The notes under the pieces: model-generated
Told to the model about the DNA's origin: nothing
The model's database searches: none
Seen by the model: only the letters and a program-made list of their open reading frames with translations
Assembly: GCF_030684675.1 (NCBI RefSeq)
Contig: NZ_JAUXXZ010000043.1
Span: 1 to 64,000 of the forward strand
Length of the DNA: 64,000 nucleotides
Direction of reading: 5' to 3'
Source of the DNA: Daejeonella sp.
GTDB lineage: Bacteria > Bacteroidota > Bacteroidia > Sphingobacteriales > Sphingobacteriaceae
In this document: positions 1 to 9,757 of the stretch, piece after piece
Position numbering within the stretch: position 1 is the stretch's first letter
How the letters are laid out: every line of letters begins with the position of its first letter
Program-made: the position numbers and the translations under genes

Positions 1-38
1 GTAGCTTTTGCCATGAGAATTTGATAATAAAACAAATT
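1..38. repeat. Direct repeat copy A (GTAGCTTTTGCCATGAGAATTTGATAATAAAACAAATT)
   Basis: Identical 38-mer recurs at 568-605; copy A is cut by the window edge. Confidence 0.9.
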
Positions 39-63
39 AGAAGGGGGATATTGTTCTATCCAT

Positions 64-406
64 CGGGCTGAAGTCCAATCTATTTGTCCTTACCTATTGC
101 TGAATGTTGGGCTGAAGCCCCAAAATTAACAATCTCACTGACCCCAGCTAAAGCTGGGGCCTAATTGAGCGACTGTCAAGGAGTCAAGATTGAATAATAA
201 ATTCCAGTTCCTATGATAGCCGTGTCGCTGAATAGCCTGGTGCTTTAGCTCCGGGTAAAGATCCGGTTTTCATTCCGGGCTTCAGCCCAAAACTTCAGCC
301 ACCAGAACGGAACAAATACCGGTGCTTTAGCGCCGAAAAGCCGACCATTTTCTAACCCGGATTTATAATAATTCATAAGTTTCAAAGATTGTATGGCCTG
401 AAGTCC
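64..406. repeat. Cluster of short REP-like palindromes (GGGCTGAAGCCC / GGGCTTCAGCCC / CCCCAGCTAAAGCTGGGG / CGGTGCTTTAGCGCCG)
   Basis: Palindromes at 64-76, 109-120, 142-159, 277-288, 320-335 and 395-406. Confidence 0.8.
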
Positions 407-567
407 GAAACTGAACAAGCTAATTGAAATTATGAATCTGTTATTGGAGAATTCAGAGTATGAGATTAATAAAATTGTATACTAATCTTTTGGAAATCAG
501 AGCCATTTATGATGAGTATCTGCAGCCGGGCTCTGCCCGTCCGAATGGCTTCAGCCGGGCGGGCGCT

Positions 568-605
568 GTAGCTTTTGCCATGAGAATTTGATAATAAAAC
601 AAATT
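568..605. repeat. Direct repeat copy B of the 38-mer
   Basis: Exact match to 1-38. Confidence 0.9.
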
Positions 606-958
606 TGATTTCTGGCAAAAGGCTGCCGCTTCGATCCCGTTTAGATTGCCCGGATGCTGCTGCTATTCATGTTTGCGGTATTCCCGTACCTGCAGACCAT
701 CTTCTTTTACGCTGTGCCGCTGCCGTTTACAAAGTAATTCTGTCCTGAGTAAAATAAACGGGGGCGCAGCATAAGCTTTTGGCAGAATGAATATGATCTT
801 ATTCAAAAGCTTATTGCCAAAACTATTGCGAAGCACGCGACTGAAACAGCCCAAGAGCAACAGGCCCTGCTTTTCAAATCATTAAAATCCCCTAAACAAA
901 ACAATAAAAAAAGCCCGGTGTAATTTTATCAACAAGCGGTATTTAATAAACCCTCTAC

Positions 959-1492
959 CTACAACAATTTCTCCGCGACTTCCTTCCAATTATTAACCCT
1001 TTCATAATCGGTTAACAACAAATTATGCGGAGAGGAGAACAACAGTTTTCGGCCATCAAAATCTTTAAAATTCTTGATGCGGTCGTCAATGAGGATGTCC
1101 ACATTAACGATCTTGTGTCCGCAGAAGATAATATTTTGCCATCCGATAAAGGGAAAATGCTCTGCTAGCCACTCATATTTATCCTGCAGGGAATTAGGGA
1201 ATTCCATGGCAGCCGAAACAATGAAAATATCATATTTTTCCTGAAGCTGTTTCAGTACCTCAACACTATCTGGCAGCACGGCAAGATCACGAAAAAAGCC
1301 CTTTTCATTGATGTATTCGTACAATTTCATTTTGGCATGTTCAGGAACATGATGATAAACTTCGTTTCCGGGGAGTATTTGAAGATCGAGGGGGACACCG
1401 TAATCACGGTTATAAAGACTTATAAATTTGGATAGGGGATCGGCAATAACTTCGTCCATATCCACTGCAATTCGGGGTTTTCTTTCAAACAT
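959..1492 (-). CDS. 5'(3')-deoxyribonucleotidase-like HAD protein
   Basis: N-terminal IAVDMDEVIADP (DxDxV HAD motif I) and LIDDRIKNF motif. Confidence 0.8.
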   Translation of the reverse strand: MFERKPRIAVDMDEVIADPLSKFISLYNRDYGVPLDLQILPGNEVYHHVPEHAKMKLYEYINEKGFFRDLAVLPDSVEVLKQLQEKYDIFIVSAAMEFPNSLQDKYEWLAEHFPFIGWQNIIFCGHKIVNVDILIDDRIKNFKDFDGRKLLFSSPHNLLLTDYERVNNWKEVAEKLL

Positions 1493-1597
1493 GCTTCAAA
1501 AATAGGGATTTCCATTTTTTAAATGTTATTTTTTTAATATCTTTGCAACCCCGCAGAATAGACTCCGGGAATATGTTGAATACATAAATATTGAAAA

Positions 1598-2293
1598 ATG
1601 GCAACTAAAATCAGATTGCAAAGATTCGGTAAAAAGGGAAAACCTTTTTATCACGTAGTGGTAGCAGACGCCCGTGCTCCAAGAGATGGTAAATTCATCG
1701 AAAGATTAGGTTCCTACAATCCAAACACAAACCCTGCTACTATCGAAATCAATTTCGATAAGGCATTGGATTGGGTAAACAAAGGAGCTCAGCCTACAGA
1801 TACTTGTCGTGCTATCCTTTCCTACAAAGGAGTAATGTACAAGAAACATCTTGAAGGTGGTGTTAAAAAAGGCGCATTAACTGCAGAACAGGCAGAAACA
1901 AAGTTTGCTGAGTGGTTACAAGGTAAAGAAGGCAAGATCGAGGGTAAGAAAGAAAGTCTGACTAAATCGAAAGATGAAGTTAAGAAAGCAGCATTAGCAG
2001 CTGAGGCTAAGAAGAAGGAAGAAATGGCCGCTGCAATTACTGCAAAAAATACACCTGCACCTGAAGTAGTTGAAGAAGAAGTTTCGGAAGAAACTGCGGA
2101 AGCTCCGGAAGTGGAAGCAGCAGCAGAAGAAGCTGCAGAAGCACCGGTTGCAGAAGTAGCAGAAGAGGCACCGGTTGAAGAAGTAGTTGAAGAGGCTCCA
2201 GTTGCTGAAGAAGCACCTGCTGCAGAAGAAGTTGCTGAAACTCCTGCTCCTGAAGCAGCAGAAGAAGCTCCTGAATCTGAAGAAAAAGCATAA
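1598..2293 (+). CDS. rpsP: 30S ribosomal protein S16 with long A/E/P/V-rich C-terminal extension
   Basis: [42 protein letters not shown] is the S16 signature. Confidence 0.97.
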   Translation: MATKIRLQRFGKKGKPFYHVVVADARAPRDGKFIERLGSYNPNTNPATIEINFDKALDWVNKGAQPTDTCRAILSYKGVMYKKHLEGGVKKGALTAEQAETKFAEWLQGKEGKIEGKKESLTKSKDEVKKAALAAEAKKKEEMAAAITAKNTPAPEVVEEEVSEETAEAPEVEAAAEEAAEAPVAEVAEEAPVEEVVEEAPVAEEAPAAEEVAETPAPEAAEEAPESEEKA

Positions 2294-2322
2294 TCAGCTT
2301 TTTAGGCTTTAAAATTTAATTT

Positions 2323-2394
2323 AACGTCATTGCAAATGTTTAATCGGCATGAACTCATTTATGAGCTTACCGAAGACATATTTGCAATGACGTT
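2323..2394 (+). terminator. 15-bp perfect stem between rpsP and rimM followed by a T tract; terminator or attenuator
   Basis: AACGTCATTGCAAAT (2323-2337) pairs with ATTTGCAATGACGTT (2380-2394), followed by TTTGTTTT. Confidence 0.7.
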
Positions 2395-2409
2395 TTTGTT
2401 TTCACAGCA

Positions 2410-2937
2410 ATGAAGATCGAAGATTGTTTTTATATAGGCTATATTACCAAAACCAAAGGATTGAAGGGTGAAGTGCAGATCTATTTTGAGTACGATGATC
2501 CTGCAGAACTACCTCTTGACTCAGTTTTTGCTGAGATTAATGGTAAATTAGTTCCCTTTTTCATTTCTTCCTTCAAGCTTCAAAACAATCAAACTGGAAA
2601 TTTTTATTTCGATGATATTGATACGATCGAAAAGGCAGAAACTCTGATTCGAAAAAAACTATATCTGCCAAATAAATTAAAACCGGTGCGGGAAGATGAT
2701 GAATTTCTTATTACCGATCTTAAGGGGTTTATTGTGCATGATGAAACCGCCGGAGAATTGGGTGAGATCATCGAAATTCATGAGTATCCCCAGCAATTCG
2801 TTGCCGTTGTTCCCTATAAATTTAAAGAGATCATGTTTCCTCTGAATGATGACCTGATTGTGGAGATCGATGAGGAGAATGGTATTCTTAAAGTAGACCT
2901 TCCTGAGGGGCTGATTGAGCTGTATTTGAACGCATAA
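2410..2937 (+). CDS. rimM: Ribosome maturation factor RimM
   Basis: FYIGYITKTKGLKGEVQI N-terminus and PRC-barrel-like C-terminus. Confidence 0.93.
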   Translation: MKIEDCFYIGYITKTKGLKGEVQIYFEYDDPAELPLDSVFAEINGKLVPFFISSFKLQNNQTGNFYFDDIDTIEKAETLIRKKLYLPNKLKPVREDDEFLITDLKGFIVHDETAGELGEIIEIHEYPQQFVAVVPYKFKEIMFPLNDDLIVEIDEENGILKVDLPEGLIELYLNA

Positions 2938-2940
2938 ATA

Positions 2941-5766
2941 TCACTTCCTTACTTCTATCTTTTTTCTCCCCATTCCTATTCCCCCATTCATATCCGTTCC
3001 TTCCAGAACAATTGAATAATATCCGGGTAAATCCGCGGCGTAAAAGGAAATCGTTGCTTTACCTTCAGCATCTGTGATGATATTTGGTTCCCAGTGAATG
3101 GCTGAGCGAAGGTCGGCAATGCTTTCAATTTTTTTCAGCGGATATTTGGGCCGGTAAAACTCCGCAGGAAAACTGTAAGGAATAGGTTTGTATAAATAAA
3201 CCCCGGGTGTTTTTTTCAAAAACGCTCCATTACCTGAACGGGTTGTGATTTCAAGAAATATTGGTGGCGGGGGACATCTCATACAGCCTCTCATTTTGCT
3301 TGCGATACTGGGATCATAAACCGATGCATATTTTGGTGTTTTTAGGATTTCTATTCCTGTTATATCTTCTGCAGTAAGATAATCCATATAAATCTCCTCA
3401 GTCGCTCCGATCGAGCTGATATTTACCCCGTCAATAACAAGGTTTACATAAGATTGCATCAGGACGTATCTCATCGTGTCTGTTGAGTTAAAATCTTTAA
3501 CAGACAAACCCTTGCCACTTCTGAACCCAGGGAAACGTTCTTCAAGCATTTCATACAAGGTTTTCTTCTTCGCTTTCAGCATATCCTGCTCATCCAGAAT
3601 GTAGTCGGCATTACCCGGGCCATTTCTGTTTCGTGAATCTTTGATGAACTTCTTTGCGGTAACCACTACCTCTTCGAGCACATTTACTCCGGCCGGAGCA
3701 TCCCAGCGGTGTTGTTCATGAACGGTATTCCGGGTACTTTTAATAAAAAGCGTATCAGTGTTGATATACCATGGTATATATGGTTCGCTTGAAGCTGCGA
3801 AGACAGGGGGTATAAACTCGTCGACTTCAATACCTACATTGAAACTTTTGCCTCTTTTGTTTCTCGATTGGATCATGTAAACCGCAGTATCCGCCAGCGG
3901 GAAATCCCTGAATGTAAACCTCCCTTCTTTATTGCTGAGGGTGTCCATAAACAGAAAAGGCTTTTTTGAAAGCAGCAGGACTTCGCTGTTTGCAACAGGT
4001 TTGTTAAAAATATTTGTTACTGTACCACTGATACTGAATTCACTTTCAGCACGAAACAGCAATGGTTTTTGCTGGTTAAGTGTCTCGGGCCAGCTAAAGC
4101 CTGTCCAACCCTGGGTTAGAAGGAGATTATCCAGGTCAGCCCATGCTTTATCCTTCTGATCTGAAAGAAAATAATATCCGGGGGCTTCAATATTCCCTTT
4201 GAGGTCCGCATCAAGGAGAAAAGCACTCAATATATTATTTTCTCTTAAGCTATCATGTTTTACTTGGTTATCATCCGTCACCGAAAGTGAAAAGCTTCCC
4301 TGAACGGGCCTGCCTTGTTTATCCTGAACGAGTAATGCCAATGAAATACTGTCTCTTGATTTATAAAAAGTTTTATCGCTGATTAGTTTTATTCTGAGTT
4401 CCTCCTGATGATTAATAAAAACCGGGCGTTCGTTTAATGGATTGCGTTTGCCATTTAACAGAGAAATCCGGCAAATACCAGAAGGGAAATGGTTTTTATC
4501 AATCATGATTCGGTTCAAACCATTTTTCAGTATCACAGCAGCACCATAATATGGCATTCCGTTTGTCTGTGCTGTAATATAGGAATGGCCTTCGCTAAAT
4601 TGCGGATCTGAGCTGTATAAGATCTGAACTTCAAGCGAATCACTCTCTCTGCGATTGATAACTTTTAATGTAGTGCCGAAATCTTTTATAAGAGGTAAAA
4701 GATAGTCTTTGGTAGTACCATCGGGAAGTTTGATTCTTGCCGTGTAGGATTCACCTTTTCGGGGCATCAGCCTGAACTTTCCCATTCCTTTGTATGAGGA
4801 ACTAAAGGAAGTTAGTTGGTTTTGATTTTGGTCGAGGATCAGCCCTGAAATATCAGCTCCTTTTCCATCCTCAGATATCGCTTTGAATGCAATATTTGTC
4901 AAATGACCTGATACAAGATGTCCACCTTCGGGCATGAATTGAAGATCTGTATTTTCGGGACGCCTGATTGGAAGTGGAATAAGAAGTTTTGTACTAATTT
5001 CATTTTTATGCTGATTTTCAGCAATAAGGCGTATGCTCTCTGCGCCAGTCTTTTCAGGAAGTTCAAAACTCAGCTCCACTTCCCCATAAAGGGAACTTTC
5101 CTTTTCCTCTTTTAACATGGTTCTTTTTCCATTAGTTAATCTGAATTGCATGTTGCGCAAGCCCATTGCAGTACCTTTCAGATCCCGGAATTGCATAAAT
5201 AAATTTATGTTGTCTTTTCCGTTCACTTTAGAAATTTTCATGTTCGAATTAACCAGCCAGCTTTGGTTTGTGGCTGAACTTATCCTGAAGTGCTGGATGA
5301 ATACATGTTCTTCTCCAAAATTTCTCATCCAGTTTGTATAAGCTCTCAGGGTATAGGATCCTTCCGGAAATTCCTTACTTCCCAATGCAATATTGCCCCA
5401 GCTAATACCATTCAAAAGTGGAACCATGATGCGGCTGACTACTTTATTGCTGTCGGAAGCAATCTCAATGTACATTAAACCACTTTTTTGAGTATTTTTA
5501 TGTAGTATGGCATCAAGAAGATAAGCTTTGAACCAGATCGTATCACCACTAAGATATTCGGGTTTGTTAAGTTGCAGGTAGAGTTTTTCAATGGCATGGC
5601 TTTCGTAAAAGGTTTTTACTGAATCAACCAGCTGGCTTAATTCAGTATGAGAGGGATTTTGAGCCTGACTTAGTCCGCTAAAAAAAAGCAGGCTTAGTAT
5701 GATCAATAGTCCGACTTTTTTGCTCCGGCTTGAGTATTGATCTTTATATCGATTGATTCTTTGCAT
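2941..5766 (-). CDS. Large secreted protein with MG2-like region and TonB-receptor plug-like domain
   Basis: Signal peptide; LYLQLNKPEYLSGDTIWFKAYLLD; C-terminal plug-like VLEEVVVTAKK. Confidence 0.75.
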   Translation of the reverse strand: MQRINRYKDQYSSRSKKVGLLIILSLLFFSGLSQAQNPSHTELSQLVDSVKTFYESHAIEKLYLQLNKPEYLSGDTIWFKAYLLDAILHKNTQKSGLMYIEIASDSNKVVSRIMVPLLNGISWGNIALGSKEFPEGSYTLRAYTNWMRNFGEEHVFIQHFRISSATNQSWLVNSNMKISKVNGKDNINLFMQFRDLKGTAMGLRNMQFRLTNGKRTMLKEEKESSLYGEVELSFELPEKTGAESIRLIAENQHKNEISTKLLIPLPIRRPENTDLQFMPEGGHLVSGHLTNIAFKAISEDGKGADISGLILDQNQNQLTSFSSSYKGMGKFRLMPRKGESYTARIKLPDGTTKDYLLPLIKDFGTTLKVINRRESDSLEVQILYSSDPQFSEGHSYITAQTNGMPYYGAAVILKNGLNRIMIDKNHFPSGICRISLLNGKRNPLNERPVFINHQEELRIKLISDKTFYKSRDSISLALLVQDKQGRPVQGSFSLSVTDDNQVKHDSLRENNILSAFLLDADLKGNIEAPGYYFLSDQKDKAWADLDNLLLTQGWTGFSWPETLNQQKPLLFRAESEFSISGTVTNIFNKPVANSEVLLLSKKPFLFMDTLSNKEGRFTFRDFPLADTAVYMIQSRNKRGKSFNVGIEVDEFIPPVFAASSEPYIPWYINTDTLFIKSTRNTVHEQHRWDAPAGVNVLEEVVVTAKKFIKDSRNRNGPGNADYILDEQDMLKAKKKTLYEMLEERFPGFRSGKGLSVKDFNSTDTMRYVLMQSYVNLVIDGVNISSIGATEEIYMDYLTAEDITGIEILKTPKYASVYDPSIASKMRGCMRCPPPPIFLEITTRSGNGAFLKKTPGVYLYKPIPYSFPAEFYRPKYPLKKIESIADLRSAIHWEPNIITDAEGKATISFYAADLPGYYSIVLEGTDMNGGIGMGRKKIEVRK

Positions 5767-5772
5767 GAATGC

Positions 5773-6552
5773 TTACATCATGAAGGATTTTAAAGAGTGC
5801 TGGGCGTAAGTTCCCCAATTTTTCATAACCTTCATCAGAGTGTCCAGCAAACCTTTGTTGTCTGTGGCTTTTCCTTTTTTGGGTGCGATCAACGAGCCGG
5901 ATGGCAAGGACTTATCTGTTACCAGCTTCGCAAACCAGCTCATGTTCTCATGAGGCAGGGCAACGCCAAGGATCATTCCCGGTAAGCCTGTAAAAGATTC
6001 AGGACCTCCTGATACAGGAATTTCATCGGTATAAAATGCGACTACATAGATCGAGTCCATGATGATGGCGTTCGCCCTCCGGCATGAGTAACCGGCAATA
6101 TCGCGTGTTTCTGAAGTAATCTTCCAGTTGATCTTGCGGGTACTGTCTCTGACAAGGAAAGTTTCTTCAAAGACAGTCTTCTGGACTATACTGGTATTTG
6201 TTGAAAGATCTGTATAAATAATATTGTTCTGGGTTGTTGCAGGAATATCACTGAACCAGCCGCGGTCTGATTCATCGGCAGGAGCCGGGCTGAATAAGGT
6301 TTTATCTTTGCTGAATGTCAATGTACTTTTTAACACCCTGAATTGGGGTTTTGTCTTTTTGTATTGCTCAAATGCAGGTATATAGTAGGCCTCATTATCC
6401 TTATTGATATACTTTTTGATCTGGGCATGCATATTCACACTTTTTTCAAACTCAATGATTCCTTCTGTCGCAAAGCGGGCATGCTGGGCAAAAATGGGGT
6501 TAAATAATAAAATGAGCTGTAAAAGGGTGAAAAACAAGATTGTACGTTTCAT
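5773..6552 (-). CDS. GLPGLI family protein
   Basis: Contains ...SFTGLPGMILGV...; likely start MKRTILFF rather than the longer ORF start. Confidence 0.85.
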   Translation of the reverse strand: MKRTILFFTLLQLILLFNPIFAQHARFATEGIIEFEKSVNMHAQIKKYINKDNEAYYIPAFEQYKKTKPQFRVLKSTLTFSKDKTLFSPAPADESDRGWFSDIPATTQNNIIYTDLSTNTSIVQKTVFEETFLVRDSTRKINWKITSETRDIAGYSCRRANAIIMDSIYVVAFYTDEIPVSGGPESFTGLPGMILGVALPHENMSWFAKLVTDKSLPSGSLIAPKKGKATDNKGLLDTLMKVMKNWGTYAQHSLKSFMM

Positions 6553-6556
6553 AAGC

Positions 6557-9349
6557 TTATTTTTTTGGCTGTGCTCCACCCATATGATTCAGGTCGTATG
6601 AAAGAGAAAGCATAAAATATCTTTTAATGGTTGTAAAGCTATTCTGGCTAATCATATTACTTGTTGCCATCCTGTTAAAACCGGTATTTTGATTCAAAAG
6701 ATCATTGGCTGTAAGCGATAGTTTGAGGCTCTCTTCTTTCATGAAGCTTCTGGTTAGCGTTGTATTCCAGATCAGGCGGTTAAAGTCTTCAGCAAAGGTC
6801 TGAGTCTTTTCCTGATACTTGTAATTTGCATGGGATTGAATTTTAAACTTATTAGGCAGATAAAGCGATAATTCGAACCAGGAATTTGCCCCCCAGCCGT
6901 TATTGTTGATCTGCTTTTGCAAGGAAGATTCATTGGTTATATATTCAGGACCAAAAGACCAGTAAAGCTCAATTTTCTTCTGTTTATATCTTGAAACTGA
7001 TATTCGGGTGCTGTAGCTGTTTGATCGTGTTTCATTTAGCACACTATTAATCATGTTGAAATAGGTATTGAAATAGGTATTGAAATTAAGTCCAATTCTA
7101 AGCTCTGTCCCCGGGATTTTCTGACCATAATCACCATAAAAGGAGAAATTAGCCGGATTTTTATCTGTCAGGTTAATTGATTGGAAGGTGCTCTTTCCGG
7201 CAGCATCAGTAAGGGTATTGTTGACAATGGCATTATGTGTGGTAGAGTAATATCCTCTGAAATAGATTGATTTATCAGTGAGGACTTTGTAAGAATAATA
7301 CGATAGGTTCAAACTGCTTCTGAAAGAGGGCTTCAGTTCAGGGTTGCCTAAAATGATATTTAATGGGTCATTATTGACTTTGATTGGTTGAATCTGGTTT
7401 AAATTTGGCTGGGTTGTGTTTCCATCATACCTGATCTCAAAAGACTTCTGTTTTGAAAAATTATGCCTGAAAGATGCCTGAGGCAACCAGTTAAGAAAAT
7501 CTCTTTTATAAATTTTACCGGTATATCTGTCGGTTTGTTTAAAATCAACCGCATTTAAACGTGTTCCGAAATTGATCACGTTCTTATCTTTCCTGTAGTT
7601 GAAAATTGCACCCGTCTGATTAGAGGTCTGATCGAGCTCGAAGTCATTACTGAATTCATTATCTAAAACATCATATTTTCCGGTTACTGATTTATTAAAG
7701 GATTCCCGTTCTGCGATACTGTTACCCAGATTTAAACCATAATTGAGAATGACTGAAAAGGTCTTGGAGAGAGGCTCAGTATAAGCCAGATTCGAATTAA
7801 AGCCTGAGTTTCTGGTCTTGTTGGTCTTATACTGGTCAATAAAGCGGATGCTGTCAATTAATCCAAGTGTATTATAGAAACTGTTTTCAGAATTCAGAAA
7901 GCCATTTGCATTATCTTCATCAAATTTTTGGCCAAGAGTCAGGGAGATAGTCCGTCCCTTCTTCTTTAGTTTTTTGGTCCATAAAGCACTTGCATTAAAA
8001 ATCCTCTGATCCCCATTATTGCTAAGACTTCGTTTGCTACCATTAAGTGAAACACCATTGCCTCTTAAACTCGAAGTAAAATAATTGCTATTGCTTTCAC
8101 TGTTTTTCAATGTGCCGTCTACTATAATTTTCAGATCTGAGGTGGTGTCCAGCTTAACCAGGAATGTTCCATCGAGTTTTTGCCTGAACATAAAATTATC
8201 AATGGTCTGATCAGTATTGGTGTTGATAATGCCTGTAGGTAAGTTGTTCTGATTTAATGAGTTTTTATCTCCAGTTACGCCTATTGAACCTGCTTTATAG
8301 TTCATGTTTATAGAATATTTATCCTCTTTCCATTTGGCGTCATAGTGCATACCTCCGTTTCGTGTAAGCGGAATTCCTTCTCCATTATATTGTCCATTAA
8401 ATGATTCAAGCCCCGAATCATCCCCACTGGTAAACATAATTCCGCCATCAGTTACCTGAACATTCGATGAAGCGCTGTATTTAGAATTATCCTCCCAGCC
8501 TAAACCAGTTTTAGCCGTATTCGAGAGGGTGCCATAGGCAGAAAACTTCTTCTTGCTTTTAAAGTAGTTGAACATCCCCTGACCCTGGTAAAATTCATCA
8601 TTGCCTGCTCCGGCATCTATTTTTCCAAAATAACCTTGCTTTTTATCTTCCTTTAATTTGATATTGATTGTTTTAGTGCGTTCTCCATCATCAATACCGG
8701 TAAAAGTAGCCTGATCACTTTTTTTGTCGTAGAGCTGCACTTTATCCACCATATCACCCCGTATATTCTTGGTAACCAGGGTTGGGTCATCCCCAAAGAA
8801 TTCCTCACCATCTACCAGAACTTTGTTTACCGCCTGTCCATGAGCGGTTATTTTCCCGTCTTTATCTACCTGTATGCCGGGCAGTTGTTTGAGCAGATCT
8901 TCAACTTTTGAATTAGCTTCTATATTAAAGGCAGCGGCATTAAATTCAGTTGTATCGCCTTTTATTGTCATTTGCGCTGCTGTGCCTTTTACGATTACCT
9001 CTTCCAGCAGCCTTGCTTTCAGTATCATTTTTAATTTCCCAAAATCTTTTAAGGGCTTGTCTGAACTCAGCGAAAAGGTTTCCACATAATCGGCAAAATC
9101 AGGATAGGTCAGCAGCAAAATGAAGTTTCCTTCCCTCAGATTATTCATTGAAAAACCCCCGTTTGCATCGGCCCTGGTAAATCTGACCAGGGTAGAATCT
9201 TTAGAATTTAACACTATGATGCTTGCATTTTGAAGGCCAGTACCTGATGCGGTATCCAGGGCGCTACCTTTTATTGAATAATTATTTTGAGCAAACAAGG
9301 TGATTGAACTAAGGAGTAGTATGAGTGAGGCAAGAACCACTAGCTTCAT
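6557..9349 (-). CDS. Outer membrane beta-barrel / TonB-dependent receptor-like protein with N-terminal carboxypeptidase-regulatory-like domain
   Basis: Signal peptide, plug motif LLEEVIVKG, NKVLVDGEEFFGDDPTLVTKNIRGDMVDKVQLYDKKSDQATFTGIDDG. Confidence 0.85.
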   Translation of the reverse strand: MKLVVLASLILLLSSITLFAQNNYSIKGSALDTASGTGLQNASIIVLNSKDSTLVRFTRADANGGFSMNNLREGNFILLLTYPDFADYVETFSLSSDKPLKDFGKLKMILKARLLEEVIVKGTAAQMTIKGDTTEFNAAAFNIEANSKVEDLLKQLPGIQVDKDGKITAHGQAVNKVLVDGEEFFGDDPTLVTKNIRGDMVDKVQLYDKKSDQATFTGIDDGERTKTINIKLKEDKKQGYFGKIDAGAGNDEFYQGQGMFNYFKSKKKFSAYGTLSNTAKTGLGWEDNSKYSASSNVQVTDGGIMFTSGDDSGLESFNGQYNGEGIPLTRNGGMHYDAKWKEDKYSINMNYKAGSIGVTGDKNSLNQNNLPTGIINTNTDQTIDNFMFRQKLDGTFLVKLDTTSDLKIIVDGTLKNSESNSNYFTSSLRGNGVSLNGSKRSLSNNGDQRIFNASALWTKKLKKKGRTISLTLGQKFDEDNANGFLNSENSFYNTLGLIDSIRFIDQYKTNKTRNSGFNSNLAYTEPLSKTFSVILNYGLNLGNSIAERESFNKSVTGKYDVLDNEFSNDFELDQTSNQTGAIFNYRKDKNVINFGTRLNAVDFKQTDRYTGKIYKRDFLNWLPQASFRHNFSKQKSFEIRYDGNTTQPNLNQIQPIKVNNDPLNIILGNPELKPSFRSSLNLSYYSYKVLTDKSIYFRGYYSTTHNAIVNNTLTDAAGKSTFQSINLTDKNPANFSFYGDYGQKIPGTELRIGLNFNTYFNTYFNMINSVLNETRSNSYSTRISVSRYKQKKIELYWSFGPEYITNESSLQKQINNNGWGANSWFELSLYLPNKFKIQSHANYKYQEKTQTFAEDFNRLIWNTTLTRSFMKEESLKLSLTANDLLNQNTGFNRMATSNMISQNSFTTIKRYFMLSLSYDLNHMGGAQPKK

Positions 9350-9757
9350 ATTGGATCTGGATTAATTTTAAAAGTTTACAATTAAGGACCCATGAAAGCC
9401 TTCGGGAGCACTTATTTGCTTCTTATCCCATAATATTAGTACCGCAAGTTAATTGCTTGATAAGCAAATAACTATACCCGAAAATGGATATTTTTTATTA
9501 TAAATGTTCAGGGTAAAATGTTAAATGATGTTAATATTATACCAACAGCGTTATTAAATAGATAAACGGGGTTTTGGCCAAAGTAAATTTTTTTCTCATT
9601 CGTTTCGCAGAACAAATTCCTAATACAGTATTTTTTAAAAAATGCAGATATAGTTATTTTTTGTTTATTAAATTTAAGTGAGTTACTTTTGAACTCATAT
9701 TGACAGGGTTTGTATTGTCATTTTCTATTTTAGATAGGTAAAAGACAGTTTTTTGAC

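Noticed and set aside
663-860. 65-aa minus-strand ORF
   Set aside because: No coding signature; plus-strand frames look like a decayed gene instead.
2037-2291. Leucine-rich minus-strand ORF opposite rpsP
   Set aside because: Antisense shadow of the GAA/GCA-rich S16 tail; no independent signal.
4918-5478. Chain of plus-strand ORFs opposite the large secreted protein
   Set aside because: Antisense of a strongly supported CDS with signal peptide and domain motifs.
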